A stretch of 10,632 nucleotides of DNA from contig JAGQUL010000084.1 in NCBI GenBank assembly GCA_020438525.1, forward strand, positions 1 through 10,632. The letters run 5' to 3'. Positions 1 through 6,400 of this stretch are shown here, in pieces. The notes under the pieces were generated by a model, which was not told the DNA's origin, did no database searches, and worked only from the letters and a program-made list of their open reading frames with translations. This DNA is from Thermoleophilia bacterium (GTDB lineage: Bacteria; Actinomycetota; Thermoleophilia; Gaiellales; SKUG01). Position 1 is the stretch's first letter. Each line of letters begins with the position of its first letter. Made by a program: the position numbers and the translations under genes.

Positions 1-669
1 AAGGACCACGGCGACAGCTTCCGCTTCGAGGAGCACGTCGGCATCTCGATCAAGCCGATCAGCGAGGAGGGCACGCGCCGCGTCGTGCGCTTCGCGTTCG
101 AGTTCGCGCGCGCGAACGGCCGCAAGAAGGTCACGAGCGTGCACAAGGCCAACATCATGAAGTACTCGGACGGCCTCTGGCTGCGCATCTCCGAGGAGGT
201 CGCGAAGGAGTTCCCGGAGATCGAGTTCGAGGACCGCATCATCGACAACATGTGCATGCAGCTCGTGCAGAAGCCCGAGCTGTATGACGTGATCGTCGCC
301 CCGAACCTGTACGGCGACATCCTGAGCGACCTCGTGGCAGGGCTCGTCGGCGGGCTGGGCATGGCGCCCGGCTCCAACGACGGCGACACCGCGCACGTGT
401 TCGAGCCGGTGCACGGCTCGGCGCCCAAGTACGCCGGCCAGAACAAGGCGAACCCCACCGCGCAGATGCTGAGCGCCGTGATGATGCTCCGCCACCTCGG
501 CGAGCACGACGCCGCACAGCGCATGGAGGACGCGATCGCGGCCGTCATCGCGGACGGCAAGGACGTCACCTACGACATGAAGGACGACCGCAACGACCCC
601 ACCGCGGTGGGTACGTCGCAGTTCGCCGACGCGATCATCAAGGTGCTGGGCGCCCGGGTTCCCGCCTGA
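1..669 (+). CDS. icd: Isocitrate dehydrogenase, C-terminal part (5' end outside window)
   Basis: The reading frame is open from base 1 to the TGA at 667-669, giving the last 222 residues of a decarboxylating isocitrate dehydrogenase, the TCA-cycle enzyme that makes 2-oxoglutarate. Visible marks (window residue numbers): the [14 protein letters not shown] block at 14-27; HKANIMK at 48-54, whose first Lys (49) matches the catalytic Lys230 of the E. coli enzyme; Asp82, and NLYGDILSD at 102-110 with Asp106 and Asp110, matching the metal-binding aspartates 283, 307 and 311; and [15 protein letters not shown] at 138-152. The HKANIMK form separates it from 3-isopropylmalate dehydrogenase. Lys143-Tyr144 match the NADP-binding Lys344-Tyr345 of E. 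coli, but the position of Arg395 is Asp195, so cofactor preference is likely NADP yet not certain. It lacks the insertion that E. coli has before the first metal Asp. Codons are overwhelmingly C- or G-ending. The N-terminal substrate-binding serine region is not in the window. Confidence 0.93.
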   Translation, partial: KDHGDSFRFEEHVGISIKPISEEGTRRVVRFAFEFARANGRKKVTSVHKANIMKYSDGLWLRISEEVAKEFPEIEFEDRIIDNMCMQLVQKPELYDVIVAPNLYGDILSDLVAGLVGGLGMAPGSNDGDTAHVFEPVHGSAPKYAGQNKANPTAQMLSAVMMLRHLGEHDAAQRMEDAIAAVIADGKDVTYDMKDDRNDPTAVGTSQFADAIIKVLGARVPA

Positions 670-695
670 CCTGCCTCGACATCCGTGATTCCTCG

Positions 696-721
696 AAGGG
701 GGCGCTCCGGCGCCCCCCTTT
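696..721 (+). terminator. Intrinsic terminator of icd
   Basis: A perfect 8-bp stem (GGGGGCGC at 698-705, GCGCCCCC at 710-717) with loop TCCG, followed by C and TTT. It lies 28 bases after the icd stop codon. Flanking AA/TT could extend the stem past a bulged C. On the minus strand the stem is followed by TTCGAGG rather than a U-run, so it should act mainly on icd. Confidence 0.8.
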
Positions 722-757
722 GTCATGCCGCGGACGACGTCGAGGTCGTCGTCTCCA

Positions 758-877
758 ACTACATTCGTCGACTGTGCCACGATGGCGACGATGCGATCGC
801 GTGGGCTGACCACCATCTTCACGTTCGACCAGGACTTCGCCCGCGCGGGCTTCACGGTGCTGCCGACGGCTGCGTGA
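758..877 (+). pseudogene. C-terminal remnant of a PIN-domain (VapC-like) protein
   Basis: In the frame ending with TGA at 875-877 the + strand reads ...TTFVDCATMATMR, then SRGLTTI, then FTFDQDFARAGFTVLPTAA. This is the characteristic end of PIN-domain ribonucleases of toxin-antitoxin type: an (F/L)(V/T)D-C segment whose Asp (770-772) is one of the conserved metal-binding acids, a helix with MR, and the closing FTFDxDFxxAGFxVLP strand. A full PIN protein is about 130 residues; there is no room for the rest, because icd and its intact terminator end at 669 and 721. Upstream of about 758 the frame turns into an uninformative Ser/Arg/Thr stretch, so the 5' part was probably deleted between about 721 and 757. 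No antitoxin gene is visible. The last 26 bases overlap, antisense, the 3' end of the histidine kinase gene. Family call is by motif recognition; that it is a dead fragment is inference from its length. Confidence 0.72.
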
Positions 878-3422
878 CGGCAGCACCGTCGTCCGTCAGC
901 GGCAGGCGCACCTCGAAGCAGCTGCCCCCGTCGTCGTCGCCCACGGGGACCACGTGGATCGAACCACCGTGCGCGTCGGCGATCTGGCGGCAGATCGCCA
1001 GGCCCAGCCCGGTTCCCGACGCGGTGCGTGCACCCGCCGAGGATCGCCAGAAGCGTTCGAACAGGTGCTCCGCGTCGGCGGGGTCGATCCCGATGCCATG
1101 GTCGCGAACGGTGATCACGGCAGCTCCGGCGTGACGGTCGGTCGACAGCCGCACCGTGATCGCCGTGCCTGCGGGCGAGAACTTGATGGCGTTCGACACG
1201 AGGTTGTCGACGAGCTGTCCGAGCCGCTCGCCGTCGCCGAGCACGTGCACCGGCGCGTCGGGGAGGTCTGCCTGCAGCTGCAGGTCGGCCTGGGCGACAT
1301 CGCCGCTCGCGACGTCCAGGCAGGTCGAGAGCACGCCGACCAGGTCGACGCGGGCCTGCTCGAACGTCATCGTGCCGGCATCCATGCGTGCCGCGAGCAG
1401 CAGGTCCTCGACCAGGCGCAGCAGCCGCCGCGTCGCGGAACGCATCACCGGCAGGAGCCTGCGCGCGATCTCCGGCAACGCATCGTGCTCGCGCTGCTCG
1501 ATGGTGTCGATCGAGCCGGCGATCACCGTCACGGGCGTGCGGAACTCGTGCGACACGAGCGATACGAACTGGCTGCGCGCGGCCGCGAGGCGACGCTCCG
1601 GGGCGGGATCCACGAACGTGCCCACGATCGCATCGTCGTGCGGGTCGTGGCGCAGTCGCGCCTGCAGCACGCGACCGGGGTCGGCTGACACCCGCACGTC
1701 GACGACCTCGGGCAGGTCGCTGCTCGCTGCGCGGACGCGATCGATCGCGTCGTGCAGCACGTCGTGGTCGAGCGGGTCGATGAACTCGGTGATGTCGTGG
1801 CCCTCCGGCTGGAGGGGCTCGTGCGCGACCGTGTCGAACCACGAGCGGCTCACGAATTGAACCACGTCGGCCGCGTCGATGCGAAAGATCACCTCGGCGA
1901 CCGAATCGACGACCGATCGGTACTCGCGCTCGCTGCGTGCGAGCTGCTCGGTCCGTGCCGCGACGATCGCCTCGAGACGCTGCGCGCGGCCGGTCAGCAC
2001 GAGCGCGAGCGTGCCGGTCGCGATCGCGAGCAGCATCGATGCGATCGAGATCGGGATCATCGCCAGGAAGATCGTCGACTGTCGCAGGTATCGGACCGAC
2101 GGGCCGAACGCGAGCCGGATCCGGGCGTCACCGACGGCCATGGTCGCACGATCGACGGTCGACGCGCGCGTCGGCTGCACGATCGCGCCGGGGTCGATGC
2201 GGCTGTCGACGAGGAACCGCTCGTGCTCGCCGCCGACCGCATGCCACTCGTCCGTGTCGCCGCCCGACGCAGCCACGCCCGCATCGTCGAGCAGGTGCCC
2301 GTCCGACGCCGCGAGCAGCAGCTCCCGCAGGTCGACCGACGCGCTCGCGGTGGCGACCACGCCGTTCAGGTCGACCGTCCGATACACCAGTGCTTGCAGC
2401 TGGTCGTCGACCGCCACCGCGGCAGCGAGGTCGTCGGTCCGGAGTGCGCGGTCGGCGAGCGTGGAGTCGGGCAGCGGTGAGCTGGCGGACTCGTCGAGGA
2501 GGTGCCACGAGTCGCGATCCAGCTGGCTCCTGCTCCATGCGTGCACGTCGCCGAGCCACGGAGCCGCATCGGGCAACCGCGTGGGGTCCTGCAAACCGGC
2601 TGCGCGTGCGCGCGCGATCGAGTCGAGGTCCTCGGAGAGACCGTCGATCGCAGCCTCGGCGCGGCGCACGTATCGGTCGTTGCCCGTCTCGAACTGCTGC
2701 GCGACCCGCCTGGATTCCACGTCCATCAGCACCGCGTGCAGCACCACGAGGGTCACCATCGTGGCGATGCTCGTGAGCAGGATCGGCAGGCCGCGCCCAC
2801 GCCATACGTCGCTGGGACCGGCGAGGTACGCGACGATCGGCGCGACCAGCAGCACGCCCAGCCCGTCGCCGTTGAAGAACCCGAACGCCACCGATGCGAT
2901 GCCGTTGAAGTCGGGGTACGTGATCGACCGGAGCACCATTGCCGGCGGTCCCAGCACGGAGCCGACGAGGCAGCTGACCGGTCCCGCCAGCAGCAGGAAC
3001 AGCGCTGCCGACGACGTGGTCGTGAGCGATCGGTCGCGGACGAAGCGGCGCACGAGCCACGTGCCGAGCGCGGCGTGACCCACGACGATGACCGACTCGA
3101 GCAGCACGCCACCCACCGTCTGGGCGAGCGTGACGCCCGGGGCAAGGTGGTTCGGCATCGACCAGTCCACCACGCGGGTGAGCAGCCCCAGGATCGCGCC
3201 GACGAACAGCCCGGGGAGCGTCCTGTAGCCGCGCACGTACACGATCCCGAACGCCAGGCCGGCGGGAAGCCAGATCACCGACGTGAAGAAGGGGGGCAGC
3301 GAGAGCTCCGCCGCGACCGTGCATGCGACCGCGTACGCGACCACCACGGCCAGAAAGTCGAGCAGCAGGGTCTGGCGGATCGTGTTCGGGCGAACGATGG
3401 GTTCGGCGGGCGTTTCACGCAT
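852..3422 (-). CDS. MASE1-type membrane sensor histidine kinase with PAS domain
   Basis: A complete 856-residue hybrid-free sensor kinase. Residues about 20-232 form a MASE1-like membrane sensor with about seven hydrophobic segments, including SVIWLPAGLAFGI at 48-60 and LPGLFVGAILG at 69-79. Residues about 233-448 form an extracytoplasmic loop, possibly CHASE-like, closed by a membrane helix at about 450-477 and a short linker (RLEAIVAARTEQLARSERE). A PAS domain spans about 500-605. HisKA follows with the phospho-acceptor His625 in FVSLVSHEFRTPV. The ATPase domain has the N-box at 736-748 (Asn740, Asn744), DHGIGI at 774-779, LFERFWR at 787-793 and GTGLGLAI at 803-810, so all catalytic motifs are intact. 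There is no receiver domain and no response regulator gene in the window, so the partner is unknown. The start ATG has GGAAG directly abutting it, too close for a normal ribosome binding site; expression may be coupled to the upstream secreted-protein gene, whose stop is 48 bases away and in the same frame. The 15-residue tail after FEVRLPL reads antisense through the PIN remnant. Confidence 0.92.
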   Translation of the reverse strand: MRETPAEPIVRPNTIRQTLLLDFLAVVVAYAVACTVAAELSLPPFFTSVIWLPAGLAFGIVYVRGYRTLPGLFVGAILGLLTRVVDWSMPNHLAPGVTLAQTVGGVLLESVIVVGHAALGTWLVRRFVRDRSLTTTSSAALFLLLAGPVSCLVGSVLGPPAMVLRSITYPDFNGIASVAFGFFNGDGLGVLLVAPIVAYLAGPSDVWRGRGLPILLTSIATMVTLVVLHAVLMDVESRRVAQQFETGNDRYVRRAEAAIDGLSEDLDSIARARAAGLQDPTRLPDAAPWLGDVHAWSRSQLDRDSWHLLDESASSPLPDSTLADRALRTDDLAAAVAVDDQLQALVYRTVDLNGVVATASASVDLRELLLAASDGHLLDDAGVAASGGDTDEWHAVGGEHERFLVDSRIDPGAIVQPTRASTVDRATMAVGDARIRLAFGPSVRYLRQSTIFLAMIPISIASMLLAIATGTLALVLTGRAQRLEAIVAARTEQLARSEREYRSVVDSVAEVIFRIDAADVVQFVSRSWFDTVAHEPLQPEGHDITEFIDPLDHDVLHDAIDRVRAASSDLPEVVDVRVSADPGRVLQARLRHDPHDDAIVGTFVDPAPERRLAAARSQFVSLVSHEFRTPVTVIAGSIDTIEQREHDALPEIARRLLPVMRSATRRLLRLVEDLLLAARMDAGTMTFEQARVDLVGVLSTCLDVASGDVAQADLQLQADLPDAPVHVLGDGERLGQLVDNLVSNAIKFSPAGTAITVRLSTDRHAGAAVITVRDHGIGIDPADAEHLFERFWRSSAGARTASGTGLGLAICRQIADAHGGSIHVVPVGDDDGGSCFEVRLPLTDDGAAVTQPSAAP

Positions 3423-3470
3423 CTTCCGATGATCGTACCGAAACGCGCGTGTGCACCACCAGAGCGTGAG

Positions 3471-6400
3471 TTACGACAAGCTGGACGGGAGGGCCGTGAA
3501 CACGAGGTCCGTGGAGTACGTTCCCGCGAGGGGTGACGCATCGAACGACATGCGGTATCCGACGCGGACGTCGAGTTGGCCCCATGCCGTCGCAAGGTAC
3601 AGTGGCGTGCTGGGACCGGGCACTGCTCCCCACTTGCTTGCCTCGATGTCGTGCAGGTCGGCACCGGATGCGGGAGCGTAGCCCCACCGTGACTCGCTGC
3701 GCCAGTCGCTGTGGAAGCCGCCTTCACCGTTGTACTCGCCCTTCGTGTCGAGCACGGTCAGGCCTGCGTGGCCCGGGTTGTCACCGGCCGGCCACCAGTC
3801 GGGATCGGACCCGAACGGGACATCGAGCAGGTTCGCTCCGCACGTACAGGTCGCTGCAACGGTGTCGGACGAATCATTGACATACAGTTCGGCGCCGCCG
3901 CCGCCGGTGTCGATGCTCACCCCGAACTCGCTGAGCGCGGTCGAGCCGGCGGTGACCGTACCTGCATCGACCGTTCCCGTCTCGACTGCGATCGTGATCG
4001 AGCTGGGAGCATTCTGCACGTAGTAAACATACACGTTCGTCCACGGGCTGGCATCGCCGTCCGCATCGACCGTTCGAGCATGCCAGCACATCCTTCCGCC
4101 GGGAGCGCTGGTGGTGGTATCGAAGGATCCGACATCGCCCTGGGCAAGGCCCGGACCCCATGCTCCGGTCTCCAAAGTCTCCCCTTCGTCGCAGTACCAG
4201 CCCTCGCCCATCTGCTGCGCGAATGTCTCGAATTCGATCGTGCCGCTGTCTGCAGGATCGTTGAAGTTCGCCCGTGCCTGCAGCGTCGGCGGGTCGACCA
4301 CCTCTTCCTCGTGGCTCGGCCCCAGCGGGGTCGGTGGTGGTGGTTCGGCCGGGAGCGCCGCGACGATCGAGACCCCGGTCGTGCACGCGGGAAGGCCGAA
4401 GAGGTCGAGGGAGCGCGTGCGAACGCATATCCGGTACTGCTCGCCGACAGCCATCGCCAGCGGAATCGTTGCGGAGGTGACGTTGCCAAGGCTCGTCCAG
4501 CCGACAGCGCCGCACTCCGGTCCCCAGTTCCAGGGGTCGGGTCCGGTCCACGCGCTCACGCACACGTCGTATCCCACGACGGTCCCCACCGCATCCGTGG
4601 CCGGATCCCACGTTGCGTGCAGCTGCGTCGTGTCGACCTGCGAGTCGATGTCGTTGTGGGGCCACGGGCCATCGAGCGGCACAGTGGCGGGGAACGACGC
4701 TGGATTGAGCACGATCGTGAATGCTCCGGGGGAGTACCAGTTGCTGTGCGACACCTGGATGTAGTACGTGGTGCCTCCGGTCACGTCGAACTCCTTGGGG
4801 TCATCGGTGCCGTCGTATGTGGTGGCGTACGTTTCCCGGCTGAGCGAGGCCAGGTCTGCGCCCGTGAAGACGGTGACGTACAGGTAGTCGTCGTAGGATT
4901 CCACGCCCAGCTGCGCGGTCATGTCGGTCGGCGCGGTCCAGCTGTACCAGACCGAGTGGTTGGGCGCATAGGAGCCGCTGCCGATGTTGGGCTCTCCGGG
5001 CTCGGTCGTGGCGTTGACCATCGTGCCGCTGAATCGTGCTCGTTGAGACGGCAGCACGATCGCGTTCGCGAAGTCGTCGTTGGCGGGGATCTCGATCACG
5101 TCGGTACTGGTCTGCGCCCATGGACCGGACTGAGCGAGGTTGTCCACCACCCGGGCGCGCCAGTACCACGTCTGACCGGCGGTCAGCGGTGCAGTGACCG
5201 TCCACGTCGCGTCGTCACCGTTCACGAGCCCGCCGCCGGAGCTGCCCGAATCGACCGTTGCGGTGCAGGTCGCGTCGGTGCAGACCTGGAACTCGACATG
5301 TCCGGGTCGGGCGGTGTTGACGTGTCGGTAGGTGGCGTGGAGCGTGGGCGTGGTGTCGCCGGTGGACGCGCCTCCCGGGCTGCCGGTCACCGCCGCGAGC
5401 GGCGCGTCGGCCTTGATGACGATCGTTCGATTGCTCGACCATGGCCCGACGTAGAGCAGCTCGTCGATGCCGCGTGCTCGCCAGTAGAGCGTCGTGTCGA
5501 GCGGCAACCCGGTCGTCATCGTGAACGTCCCGCTCCCGCCGATGGGGATGCCGCCACCGCTGACTCCCGAATCGAGCACCGAGGTGCAGCCGGAATCTGC
5601 ACAGACCTGGAACTCGAGGGTGCCGGTATGTCCTGCCTGCGGATGGTTGAACTGTGCGGTGAGGTTCGACGCATCGAGCGCGTACGCGCCGTCCGACGGC
5701 GCGGTGAGCGTCGGCGCGGACGGTACCGGTGCGGAAGTGGCCAGGTTCAGCGGGAAGGTGCCCGTCGTGCTGGAGTAGCTTCGGACCCGGATCTGGTACG
5801 TCGTCCCCGCGGCCGCTGCAAACGTCACCGAGCTCGCTAATCCGCAGCTGTCGTCGTTGCTTGCGACTGTCGTGAGCGAGCCAACGCTCGATCCGGTGTA
5901 CACGCTCAGGTAGGTGTCGAAGCTGGCGCCACACAGGTCGATCGTCGCCGTGGCGGCCGCGGGTGCGACCCATTGGTACCAGACTGTGTAGCTGCCGGAC
6001 GGTTCGCCGTACTCGCTCGACGCCGCAACGTTTGTTCCGCTGGTGGATGCAGACATGCCTGCCAGTACCTGGGCAGCTGCGAAGTCGTCGTTGGGCGGCG
6101 AGGCTGTCGCGGTGATGGTCATGCTGCGCGCGTTCGACCAGTCGCTCGTCACGCCGTAGTCGTCCGTCACCCGCGCGCGCCAGAACGCCGCGCCCGGCGC
6201 CAGGTCTGACGCTGGCTGCCAGGAGCCGACTGCACCACTCGTGGCAAGGGCTGAACTGGCTCCAGATCCCACGACGGTTCCTCCCGCAGCTGCGCAGGAC
6301 TGCGTGGTCGCCGGGTTCGCAGTGCAGATCTCGAACTCGATCGTCGACGTCGCGCCGGACTGCGGTTGGTAGTGGGTCGCCCAGAGCCGTGGTCGCGCGC

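Noticed and set aside
733..750. Small hairpin GACGAC/GTCGTC considered as a terminator for the kinase transcript
   Set aside because: Only six base pairs, no T-run on either strand, and it lies in repetitive GTC/GAC sequence that pairs readily by chance.
1879..3078. 399-codon plus-strand frame opposite the kinase
   Set aside because: Ser/Arg/Thr-biased antisense frame without a ribosome binding site; the kinase on the other strand has every expected motif.
3711..5840. 709-codon open frame on the plus strand opposite the secreted-protein gene
   Set aside because: Arg/Val/Gly-rich composition with no domain motif; the opposite strand carries clear PPC and Fn3-like modules over the same bases.
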